Assembly (NCBI RefSeq): GCF_900607225.1
Contig: NZ_LR027842.1
Location: forward strand, 990,651 to 1,054,650
Length of the DNA stretch: 64,000 nt
Source of the DNA: [Pseudopropionibacterium] massiliense
GTDB taxonomy: Bacteria > Actinomycetota > Actinomycetes > Propionibacteriales > Propionibacteriaceae
Direction of reading: 5' to 3'
Shown: piece after piece, positions 1 to 7,050 of the stretch
Layout: every line of letters begins with the position of its first letter
How positions within the stretch are numbered: the first letter of the stretch is position 1
Translations under genes and position numbers: made by a program
Notes under the pieces: generated by a model
What the model was told of the DNA's origin: nothing
What the model saw: only the letters and a program-made list of their open reading frames with translations
Database searches by the model: none

Positions 1-425
1 GCAGCGGGCTGTGCGCCCGGGCGGGGGGGCTGACCGTTCTGCTGGGATCCTTTCGTGACCGCGTTCTTGGAAGCGGGTTGCGTGGCGGAGGGGCGTTCGC
101 GGGCGGCGTCGTTGCCTCGTGCCTGGCGTGGCCCCGGCCCCGGCAGGAAACGAGCCACGACGAGAAACAGGATTCCCAGGCCGCCGATGCCGGCTCCCCA
201 GCTCATCGTGTTCGTCCATCCGGTGCGGTTCACCCAGGCGATCAGGCTCTCGATGCCGCTCACCAGCAGGTCCGACATGCCCGTCAGGAGAAGCCCCAGT
301 GGCAACAGCGCGACACCAATTCCGGCGAGCAGGGTCCGAGGGCTGCGGCTGCGGGCGAACAGCCCGGCTGTGATGGCCACGATGACGGTCATGACTGCGA
401 TGGTGACAAACAGCGACGTACCCAT
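1..425 (-). CDS. Membrane protein of unknown function, partial (C-terminus beyond window)
   Basis: An open frame runs from an ATG at 425 leftward off the window edge, giving 141 residues. I see three hydrophobic segments: about residues 4-22, 33-52 and 74-92. The last is followed by a hydrophilic, Pro/Gln/Ala-rich cytosolic-type tail. I do not recognise the family. The gene is divergent from the riboswitch-MFS unit to its right, with about 100 bases between its start and the riboswitch aptamer. No clear Shine-Dalgarno sequence precedes the ATG. The forward-strand reading of this stretch is Arg/Pro-rich and looks like a shadow, so the minus frame is preferred. Confidence 0.55.
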   Translation of the reverse strand, partial: MGTSLFVTIAVMTVIVAITAGLFARSRSPRTLLAGIGVALLPLGLLLTGMSDLLVSGIESLIAWVNRTGWTNTMSWGAGIGGLGILFLVVARFLPGPGPRQARGNDAARERPSATQPASKNAVTKGSQQNGQPPRPGAQPA

Positions 426-530
426 GTGATCAAGCATTCCACACACCCGGAAGCGGCAGTGACCGGACTTGTGAAACCTGTTTCGCGGAGTTTAAGGTTT
501 TCCCGGCGGTGCAGTTTGCGCACCGCCGGG

Positions 531-643
531 CTGGCAGCCTTCAACAAGGCACAGGGGAACCCGGTCGAATCCCGGGACTGACGCGCAACGGTGGGTGGTC
601 GCCTCGCAACGAGGCGGGACCACGAGTCCGAGCACCTGGCCAG
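531..643 (+). ncRNA. Cobalamin (B12) riboswitch
   Basis: The conserved aptamer core is readable in order. GGGAA is at about 555-559, then a small CCCGG/CCGGG stem closing the CGAATC segment, then GGGACTGACGCGCAACGGT at about 576-594. A peripheral hairpin follows (GTGGTCGCCTCG-CAA-CGAGGC..GACCAC, about 596-622). The B12 box GAGTCCGAGCACCTGGCC comes at about 624-641. CTGGC at 531-535 pairs with GCCAG at 639-643 to close P1. ACCTGG (634-639, in the box) can alternatively pair with CCAGGT (664-669), just before the SD of the MFS gene, so a translational switch is plausible. An 11-bp hairpin (502-512/520-530) sits just upstream and may be part of the leader. The aptamer identity rests on the motif series; the switch mechanism is inference. 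Confidence 0.85.
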
Positions 644-683
644 TTCTCGAGAGAGCCTCGCGCCCAGGTTCGACAGGAGCTAC

Positions 684-2063
684 GTGACAACATCCATGTC
701 CCGCCACCGACGCCGCGTCGGCACCAAGGATTCGGTGGCCGCCGAAACTCGTGAGAGAACCGGGACGGGGGAGGGAGGGCCCTCCGGGAGAAGCGGTGGA
801 CGTCGTGGATCGCTCACGATGCTGGCGGCCCTACCAGCGCCGCTCCGGCTGGTCATCATCACCCAGTTCGCCTTCAACGTCGGTTTCTACCTGGTGGTGC
901 CCTTCATCGCAGCACACCTGGCCAAGGATCTCCTGCTCGCCGAGTGGATCATCGGGTTGTTGCTCGGGTTGCGGACGTTCTCCCAACAGGGCATGTTCTT
1001 CTTGGGGGGAGCGCTCGCAGATCGTTTCGGAATCAAGAGCGCCATTCTCATCGGATGCGTCATCCGGATCTGCGGCTTCCTGGCCCTCGCCGTCGCCGAC
1101 GAGGTCGTCGGAGTGATGCTGGGCGTGATCCTGATCGGGTTCGCAGCGGCCCTGTTCTCGCCCGCGGTGGAATCAGCGATAGTCTCCTGGGCCGGTGACG
1201 TCGAGGCCGACGGGGTGGCGACCCGGGAGGAGATCATCGGGCTCGAGATGATGGCCTCCCAGCTGGGTTCCGTCGTCGGCCCCGTGCTGGGCGGTGTTCT
1301 CCTGGTCATCCCGTTCCGGGTTACCTGCCTGCTGGCCGCGGGAGTCTTCGTCCTGATCATGCTGGCCCAGATCATCTGGTTGCCCCGGGGAAGTCGCATC
1401 GGGCGGTCCGCGCCGGTCCGGGAATCCGTGGTCCAGGTGCTCGCCAATCGCCGGTTCCTGGTCTTCGCGGTGATCCACTGCAGCTGTCTGATCGCCTACA
1501 ACCAGTTCTACCTGGCCATCCCCGTCGAACTGGATCGGATCGGCGTTCCGGGTGCTGACATCACGTGGTTGTTCGGGATGGCCGCCGTGCTCACCGTGAC
1601 GCTGCAGCTTCCTGTCACGCGCCTGGTCGCCCACTGGTCGACCGCGCGAATCCTGGGATGGGGGTATGCGCTGATGGCTGCAGGCCTGTTGGCGGTCGCC
1701 GGGTTCGCGGCCCTGCCGCCCCTGCCCGGGGTGCTGGCCTACCTTCCCTCGGTGCTGTTCGTGATCGGACTCCACATCGGTCAGGTCCTCGTCATGCCTG
1801 CGGCACGCGGCGTCGTCGCGGACCTGTCCGGGGGGCAACGGCTGGGCAGCCACCTCGGGATGCTCGCCTCCGTCGGCGGGCTGGCCGTGCTGCTGGGCAG
1901 CACCGGAATCGGTCTCCTCCTGCCCCTGGCAGGTACCCCGCAACCGCTCGCCCCCGTTCCCTGGGTGATCCTGGCCGCCCTGCCCGCGATCTCCAGCGTC
2001 GCCGCGGTCGCTTTCTGCCGGCGTCTTCCGGCCACCGGGCCCGCCGAGAAGTCAGCACGGTGA
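684..2063 (+). CDS. MFS transporter under cobalamin-riboswitch control
   Basis: This is a major facilitator superfamily permease of about 459 residues. It has roughly twelve hydrophobic segments, and the first begins about 50 residues in (LRLVIITQFAFNVGFYLVVP). The cytosolic loop after helix 2 carries the family signature G-A-L-A-D-R-F-G. Overall it resembles the drug-efflux-like MdtH branch, but the substrate cannot be read from sequence. I chose GTG 684 because AGGAG at 675-679 lies just before it; ATG 696 and ATG 819 are alternatives. The cobalamin riboswitch ends about 40 bases upstream with no other gene between, so expression should fall when B12 is plentiful. That context suggests a role in import or handling of corrinoid, precursor or cobalt, which is inference. 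Confidence 0.85.
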   Translation: MTTSMSRHRRRVGTKDSVAAETRERTGTGEGGPSGRSGGRRGSLTMLAALPAPLRLVIITQFAFNVGFYLVVPFIAAHLAKDLLLAEWIIGLLLGLRTFSQQGMFFLGGALADRFGIKSAILIGCVIRICGFLALAVADEVVGVMLGVILIGFAAALFSPAVESAIVSWAGDVEADGVATREEIIGLEMMASQLGSVVGPVLGGVLLVIPFRVTCLLAAGVFVLIMLAQIIWLPRGSRIGRSAPVRESVVQVLANRRFLVFAVIHCSCLIAYNQFYLAIPVELDRIGVPGADITWLFGMAAVLTVTLQLPVTRLVAHWSTARILGWGYALMAAGLLAVAGFAALPPLPGVLAYLPSVLFVIGLHIGQVLVMPAARGVVADLSGGQRLGSHLGMLASVGGLAVLLGSTGIGLLLPLAGTPQPLAPVPWVILAALPAISSVAAVAFCRRLPATGPAEKSAR

Positions 2064-2191
2064 CCACGGGACGATGTGATGATTCCGGCCAGGGCCGCGA
2101 CCATCGCACACGCCCTGTGGTGGAAGCCCGAAAGTTGAACCGACATCAAAGTCGTGAACTTTTGGTCACTTCTTGTCGATAAACTGGCGGA

Positions 2192-3304
2192 ATGGGAATC
2201 TTCAACGGACTGTTCGGCCGGGAGTCGGCGACTGGTCACAGAACCGAGGCGGGAACGGAGGAGAGCCCCGGCTGGGAAGCCATCACGGAGGCCTGCGAGC
2301 GGGTTTATCCGGATCAGATCGCTCCCTTTCACATCGGCACCCTGGTTCCCAGTTTCCTGAGTGATGACGAGCCAGACGAACCACTGGACGGCATCTCCGT
2401 TTATCGCGCGATGCAACCCCGCCCGCACTGGCACTACGTCACCTACGGACTGACCGACCTCTACGGGGAACAGGGGGGATCCGCGGACGGTGTATCCGGG
2501 TATGGTTTCGAACTGACCTTCCGGCTCGCCGATGACGAGGCCGTGAGGGCCAAGGAGCCGCCGGCCTGGCCACTCAATCTGCTGCAGAACCTGGCACGCT
2601 ACGTTCTGCGCACCGGCAATGGTTTTGCTCCCAACCACCACATCGATGCCAACGGTCCGATCTCCTTGGAGGAGGAGACCACCCAGACGGCGCTCGGCTT
2701 CATCGAGGACCCGGACCTGGGCAGCATCGAGACCCCCAACGGTTCCGTACAGTTCGTGCAGCTCGTCGGGTTGACGGCCGAGGACCTCGACGACGTCAAC
2801 AACTGGGACGCGGAGAAATTCTTCGCGCTCCTCACCGATTCCCATCCCAAGGGCGTCACCGATCTCCGGCGCGCCTCTCTTCGAGCCACCCCGGAGATCG
2901 CGGCTCGGATCTCGGAGGGTCGGAAGAAGGACGGATCGCAGATGGGACAGGTCTTCATCGACGTGCTCAGGATCGCATCGGAGGGCGGCATGCCGGTGCT
3001 CACCATCGGGGCCCGCGTCGCCGGGGTCCTCGGGGAGAGACTCAACAGCCGCCTGCCGCACGGCCGCGAGTTCCTCCTCCACAGCCCCGACGCGGAACTG
3101 CTCTTCCTGCCCGGCGGCCGCACCGGGATCCAGCTGGGGGCGAAGGAGGCCACCCTGACCCTCGACCCGGCCGATCTCTCCAGGCTGGCCGCCACCCTCA
3201 GGGCCCGGGCGGGCCAGTACATGGCACCCGACGGGGTGATCTGGAACGTGGAGCGCACCGAGATCACCGACAACGACGGAAATGTGATCGAGACCATCGG
3301 CTGA
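2192..3304 (+). CDS. SUFU (suppressor of fused) family protein
   Basis: This soluble protein has 370 residues. Residues about 30-200 match the SUFU domain: WHYVTYGLTDLYGE, then GYGFELTFRL and a W-P-L-N-L-L-Q-N-L-A-R-Y block. In bacteria SUFU proteins occur alone or as presumed immunity proteins of contact-dependent toxin systems. No toxin gene is adjacent here, so the role is unknown. The ATG at 2192 has only a weak GGCGGA before it, but a -10-like TAAACT lies at 2180-2185, six bases upstream, which suggests a leaderless message. The gene stands alone between the MFS gene and the infC promoter. Confidence 0.75.
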   Translation: MGIFNGLFGRESATGHRTEAGTEESPGWEAITEACERVYPDQIAPFHIGTLVPSFLSDDEPDEPLDGISVYRAMQPRPHWHYVTYGLTDLYGEQGGSADGVSGYGFELTFRLADDEAVRAKEPPAWPLNLLQNLARYVLRTGNGFAPNHHIDANGPISLEEETTQTALGFIEDPDLGSIETPNGSVQFVQLVGLTAEDLDDVNNWDAEKFFALLTDSHPKGVTDLRRASLRATPEIAARISEGRKKDGSQMGQVFIDVLRIASEGGMPVLTIGARVAGVLGERLNSRLPHGREFLLHSPDAELLFLPGGRTGIQLGAKEATLTLDPADLSRLAATLRARAGQYMAPDGVIWNVERTEITDNDGNVIETIG

Positions 3305-3310
3305 GGACAT

Positions 3311-3339
3311 TTGTTTCCTCTGGGCGGTCGGGGTATCAT
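3311..3339 (+). promoter_or_regulatory. Promoter of the infC-rpmI-rplT operon
   Basis: TTGTTT at 3311-3316 and TATCAT at 3334-3339 are separated by exactly 17 bases. This gives a leader of about 170 bases before infC. The assignment rests on motif match and spacing only. Confidence 0.6.
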
Positions 3340-3430
3340 GACTGGCCGTTGACAGCGACGCGGAAGCGTTCGCGCCATGAAGTGGAGGCCTGACCTCCCA
3401 CCCAGGTTGCAGTGGCGGCCGGGTCGGAAC

Positions 3431-3480
3431 ACACGCCACGGCGTGTCGTCAGGCCTTCGCGCATCCGCGAAGGCCTTTCT
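3431..3480 (+). terminator. Attenuator-like hairpins in the infC leader
   Basis: Two hairpins lie in the leader. ACACGCC/GGCGTGT is at 3431-3437/3440-3446. A strong 11-bp stem AGGCCTTCGCG/CGCGAAGGCCT is at 3451-3461/3466-3476, with a CATC loop and followed by TTTCT. An upstream AGGCCT-containing segment near 3386 could compete with the second stem. Leader control of infC-rpmI-rplT by L20 or initiation factor is known in other bacteria; whether this leader works that way is inference. Confidence 0.6.
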
Positions 3481-3519
3481 CGTCGTCGAGGCCAGATCAC
3501 GACAATCCTGGAGGAACTC

Positions 3520-4200
3520 ATCAGCACTGAACCGCGGATCAACGAACGCATCCGAGTACCCGAAGTCCGGCTCGTCGGCCCCAAGGGCGAGCAGGTCGGC
3601 ATCGTGCGTCTCGAGGACGCCCTTCGCCTCGCAGTTGAGAGCGACCTCGACCTCGTCGAGGTGGCGCCCCAGGCGCGCCCCCCGGTTGCAAAGCTGATGG
3701 ATTACGGCAAGTTCAAGTACGAGGCCGCGCAGAAGGCGCGGGACGCCCGTCGGAACCAGTCGAACACCATCACCAAGGAAATGAAGCTTCGTCTCAAGAT
3801 CGACAACCACGATTACGAGACCAAGAAGGGCCATGTCGTCCGGTTCCTGAAGGCTGGCGACAAGGTGAAGATCACCATCATGTTCCGCGGGCGGGAACAG
3901 TCCCGCCCGGAGCTGGGCATCGACCTGCTGAAACGGCTCGCCGACGACGTCGCCGAGCACGGTTTCGTCGAGTCCGCGCCCAGGCAGGACGGCCGGAACA
4001 TGCTGATGGTCCTCGGCCCCACCAAGAAGAAGACCGAGGCCAGGGCCGAACAGGCCGAGGAGCGGGACCGTCGCATGGAGCAGCGCAGGGCGAACGCGGA
4101 GGCGGAGAAGGCCGAGGAGGCCCGGCTCAGGGCCGCGGCCCGGCCGTCCAGGAAGAAGCGCGGCCCCGCCGACAACATGGACCCCGACATCGATCTGTGA
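3520..4200 (+). CDS. infC: Translation initiation factor IF-3, probable AUC start
   Basis: IF-3 binds the 30S subunit and enforces correct start-codon choice. The protein reads from [19 protein letters not shown] through the N-domain and the linker ([14 protein letters not shown]) to the C-domain. A charged, Ala/Arg/Glu-rich actinobacterial tail ends in DPDIDL. Homology begins exactly after an ATC codon at 3520, preceded by GGAGGA at 3510-3515 with ideal spacing, and there is no ATG or GTG nearby. Upstream in-frame starts such as GTG 3412 would translate through the attenuator hairpins. A rare start codon allows IF-3 to repress its own translation in E. coli (AUU). The product is 226 residues, a normal size for the group, and rpmI and rplT follow as usual. 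Confidence 0.92.
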   Translation: MSTEPRINERIRVPEVRLVGPKGEQVGIVRLEDALRLAVESDLDLVEVAPQARPPVAKLMDYGKFKYEAAQKARDARRNQSNTITKEMKLRLKIDNHDYETKKGHVVRFLKAGDKVKITIMFRGREQSRPELGIDLLKRLADDVAEHGFVESAPRQDGRNMLMVLGPTKKKTEARAEQAEERDRRMEQRRANAEAEKAEEARLRAAARPSRKKRGPADNMDPDIDL

Positions 4201-4234
4201 CGCGGGCCGGTCACCAACAGAAAGCGAGCCAACC

Positions 4235-4441
4235 ATGCCGAAGATGAAATCGCATTCGGGAACCAAGAAACGTGTCAAGGTAACCGGATCGGGCAAACTG
4301 ATGCACCGTCAGGCGAACCTGGGGCACCTCAACGCCCACAAGTCCTCCAAGCGGCTGCGTCGCCTCAAGGGCAACACCGAGATGGCCGGCTCCGACCTCA
4401 AACAGGCCAAGGCGCTCCTCGCCGGCCACCCCGGCCGCTGA
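4235..4441 (+). CDS. rpmI: 50S ribosomal protein L35
   Basis: This small basic protein of 68 residues opens MPKMKSHSGTKKRVKVTGSG, the L35 signature. It lies second in the infC-rpmI-rplT operon, 34 bases after infC, and the ATG at 4235 has AGAAAG/GAG-type purines upstream. It is assembled into the large subunit. Nothing is unusual. Confidence 0.96.
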   Translation: MPKMKSHSGTKKRVKVTGSGKLMHRQANLGHLNAHKSSKRLRRLKGNTEMAGSDLKQAKALLAGHPGR

Positions 4442-4508
4442 GCCCCATCCGATACCCCAGTACACACCCGTGGGCCGGAAGTGACCGGCCGGAGAACAAG
4501 GAGTAACC

Positions 4509-4877
4509 ATGGCACGCGTCAAGCGTTCTGTGAATGCGAAGAAGAAGCGTCGTGAGGTGCTGGAGCTGGCCTCCGGCTACCGTGGGCAGCGTTCGCGTCT
4601 GTACCGCAAGGCGAAGGAGCAGATCCTCCACTCCGCCACCTACGCCTACCGCGACCGCCGGGCCAGGAAGGGAGACTTCCGTGCCCTGTGGATCCAGCGC
4701 ATCAACGCCGCCGCTCGCGCGGAGGGCCTCACCTACAACCGTTTCATCAACGGTCTGAAGAACGCCGGGGTGGAGGTGGATCGCAAGATCCTCGCCGACC
4801 TGGCCGTCACCGACGCCGAGGCCTTCAACGCCCTGGTTGCCGTCGCCCGCGAGAACCAGACCCCGGCCGCCGCCTGA
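4509..4877 (+). CDS. rplT: 50S ribosomal protein L20
   Basis: The protein has 122 residues and starts [19 protein letters not shown], the typical L20 N-terminus. The RNA-binding basic helix is followed by the globular part ([20 protein letters not shown]). An AAGGAG SD precedes the ATG. L20 is essential for early 50S assembly and in some bacteria represses its own operon by binding the leader. It is third in the operon, and the rRNA methylase gene begins three bases after its stop. Confidence 0.96.
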   Translation: MARVKRSVNAKKKRREVLELASGYRGQRSRLYRKAKEQILHSATYAYRDRRARKGDFRALWIQRINAAARAEGLTYNRFINGLKNAGVEVDRKILADLAVTDAEAFNALVAVARENQTPAAA

Positions 4878-4879
4878 GC

Positions 4880-5680
4880 GTGGCCCCGGAACGCAACCCG
4901 AACGCAGCACGCGAGCTTCCCGGCTCCGTGCTGCGTTCGGTTCGTCGGCTGAGGAACCGGCGCGGCCGCGAACTGGCGGGGAAGTTCCTGGCCGAGGGAC
5001 GCCAGGCGGTACGGGAGGCGCTCGCCGCGGATGATCTCGTCACCGGCGTGGTCGTCGCCGATCCCGAGCGTCACGCCGACCTCCTCGAAGGTCTCGACGT
5101 GCCCGTGTGGCTGGGTTCCGAGGCGGCGATGAGGCAGCTGTCCGACACCGTCACCCCACAGGGTGTGGTCGCGGTGTGCCGGCAGCCCCGGTTCGGGTGG
5201 GAGGACGTCGGGGACGCGCGCCTGCTGGTGATCTGTGCCCAGGTGCGCGACCCCGGGAACGCGGGAACCGTGATCCGCTGCGCCGACGCCTTCGGGGCGG
5301 ACGGTGTCATCCTCACCTCGGGATCCGTGGAGGTCTGGAACCCCAAGACCGTGCGATCCTCCGTCGGGTCGCTGTTCCACCTGCCGATCCTCACCGGGAT
5401 CGACCTGGCCGACGCCGTCTCCCACGTGCATTCCCGGGGTATGCAGGTGCTCGCGGCCGACGGCGACGGCGAACCCCTGGACCTGCTCGCCGCATCCGGA
5501 GGTTTGGCCAGACCATCGGCCTGGTTGATGGGCAACGAGGCGTGGGGCCTGCCCGCCGAGGACGCGGCCCTGGCCGACCAGATGGTTGCCGTGCCGATGT
5601 GGGGTGCCGCGGAGAGCCTCAACCTGTCATCGGCCGCAGCCATCTGCCTGTACCAGACGGCCTCCGCTCAGCGCCGGTGA
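4880..5680 (+). CDS. SpoU/TrmH-family RNA 2'-O-methyltransferase
   Basis: This S-adenosylmethionine-dependent enzyme of 266 residues belongs to the SPOUT class and likely modifies 23S rRNA. The N-terminal substrate-binding domain (about 1-100) carries FLAEGRQAVREAL. The catalytic knot follows with motif 1 RDPGNAGTVIRCADAFG, motif 2 (LMGNEAWGL) and motif 3 (VPMWGAAESLNLSSAAAICLYQ). The GTG at 4880 lies right after the rplT stop, which implies co-transcription with the ribosomal protein genes. Many actinobacteria carry such a gene between rplT and pheS. The modified nucleotide cannot be stated. Confidence 0.88.
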   Translation: MAPERNPNAARELPGSVLRSVRRLRNRRGRELAGKFLAEGRQAVREALAADDLVTGVVVADPERHADLLEGLDVPVWLGSEAAMRQLSDTVTPQGVVAVCRQPRFGWEDVGDARLLVICAQVRDPGNAGTVIRCADAFGADGVILTSGSVEVWNPKTVRSSVGSLFHLPILTGIDLADAVSHVHSRGMQVLAADGDGEPLDLLAASGGLARPSAWLMGNEAWGLPAEDAALADQMVAVPMWGAAESLNLSSAAAICLYQTASAQRR

Positions 5681-5940
5681 ATCCGCCACCCGTCCCACGG
5701 CCGGACTCGTCGCTGCCGTGTCGGACGGATGCGGCACCATCGCCGGCATGCTCCAGGAACGAAAACCCTGGTCGTGATCGTTCCTGAGGACGGGAGCGAT
5801 CGGGAACACCGGAGGAGGCGTGTGCTGTTCCTTCCCCGCCGACCGAGTACCTGTCGAGGAATCTCAATGACGGCGGTGCGGTTGTCCCCGCCGCCACGGG
5901 GTCTTCTAGACTCGGCTGCTGTAATTGGAAGGGGAAATCC

Positions 5941-7050
5941 ATGGCAGGCCCTAATGAGAACGCGAATCCACAGCAGACGGCGGATCTTGACCCAGCCTCC
6001 GTCGAGAGATGTGTGACCGCTGCCCTGGCCGCTGTTGCGGCAGCCACCACCACGGCCGAGCTGAAGAAAGTACGCATCGAGCACACGGGTGACCGCTCAC
6101 AGTTGGCGCTGGCAAACCGGGGAATAGGCTCTCTGCCCCCTGCTGAACGCAAGGAGGCCGGGACTCGCGTGGGCAGGGCACGTGGCCAGGTCAACCAGGC
6201 AATCGCCGCACGACAGGAGGAACTGGCCGCCGAGGAGCTGGCGCAGACCCTCGTGGCCGAACGCGTCGACATGACCCTGCCCGTGGAACTGACCCCCCGA
6301 GGGGCCCTGCACCCCATCACCACCCTGATCGACGACATGTGTGACGTGTTCGTCGCCATGGGCTGGGAGGTGGCCGAGGGTCCCGAGCTGGAGGCCGAGT
6401 GGTACAACTTCGACGCCCTCAACCTGGGTGTGGACCATCCCGCCCGCGGCGAGCAGGACACCCTCTGGGTGGAGCCCGCGACCGCAGGCAAACTGCTGCG
6501 CACCCAGACCTCCCCCGTGCAGGTCCGTGCCATGCTGGAACGTGACCTGCCCCTCTACATCGTCAGCCCCGGAAAGGTCTTCCGCGCCGACGAGTACGAC
6601 GCCACCCACCTTCCGGTCTTCCACCAGCTCGAGGGACTCGTGGTGGACAAGGGAATCTCGATGGCCGACCTGCGCGGTGTGCTCGACCACTTCGCCCGGG
6701 CAATGTTCGGCGAGGTCACCACGAGGATGCGCCCCCATTACTTCCCGTTCACGGAGCCGTCGGCCGAGGTCGACATCCAGTGCTTCGTCTGCCACGGCGA
6801 ATCCGTCGGCAATCCCGACCGCCCCTGCCGGACCTGCCGCTCCGAGGGATGGATCGAGTGGTGCGGCTGCGGGGTCGTCAACCCGCGCGTGCTGCGGGCC
6901 TGCGGGATCGACCCCGAGGCATACTCCGGTTTCGCCTTCGGCGTGGGTGTCGACCGCACCGTCATGTTCCGCACCGGGGCCCCCGACCTGCGTGACTTCG
7001 TCGAGGGCGATGTCCGTTTCTCCCTTCTCGCCGATGGAGGTGTCCGATGA
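5941..7050 (+). CDS. pheS: Phenylalanyl-tRNA synthetase alpha subunit
   Basis: This 369-residue class II catalytic subunit forms an alpha2-beta2 enzyme with PheT and charges tRNA-Phe. It has an N-terminal coiled coil, motif 2 (FRADEYDATHLPVFHQLEG) and a motif 3 region (GFAFGVGVDRTVMFR). Between these lies a cysteine cluster, CFVCHGESVG...CRTC...CGCG, of the zinc-ribbon type seen in some actinobacterial PheS. A GGAAGGGGAAA SD precedes ATG 5941. The 260-base gap upstream holds no gene; a short Cys-starting frame there is not Phe-rich, so I see no leader-peptide attenuator. The stop overlaps the pheT start (ATGA). Confidence 0.96.
   Translation: MAGPNENANPQQTADLDPASVERCVTAALAAVAAATTTAELKKVRIEHTGDRSQLALANRGIGSLPPAERKEAGTRVGRARGQVNQAIAARQEELAAEELAQTLVAERVDMTLPVELTPRGALHPITTLIDDMCDVFVAMGWEVAEGPELEAEWYNFDALNLGVDHPARGEQDTLWVEPATAGKLLRTQTSPVQVRAMLERDLPLYIVSPGKVFRADEYDATHLPVFHQLEGLVVDKGISMADLRGVLDHFARAMFGEVTTRMRPHYFPFTEPSAEVDIQCFVCHGESVGNPDRPCRTCRSEGWIEWCGCGVVNPRVLRACGIDPEAYSGFAFGVGVDRTVMFRTGAPDLRDFVEGDVRFSLLADGGVR

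Noticed and set aside
536-580. tRNA T-arm-like CCCGG-TCGAATC-CCGGG
   Set aside because: It lacks the TTC of a T-loop and any acceptor or anticodon arm. The flanking GGGAA, CTGACGCGCAACGGT and B12 box place it inside a cobalamin riboswitch.
5800-5870. Phenylalanine leader peptide ahead of pheS
   Set aside because: The short frame starting GTG 5821 contains only one Phe codon and no matching terminator pair was seen.
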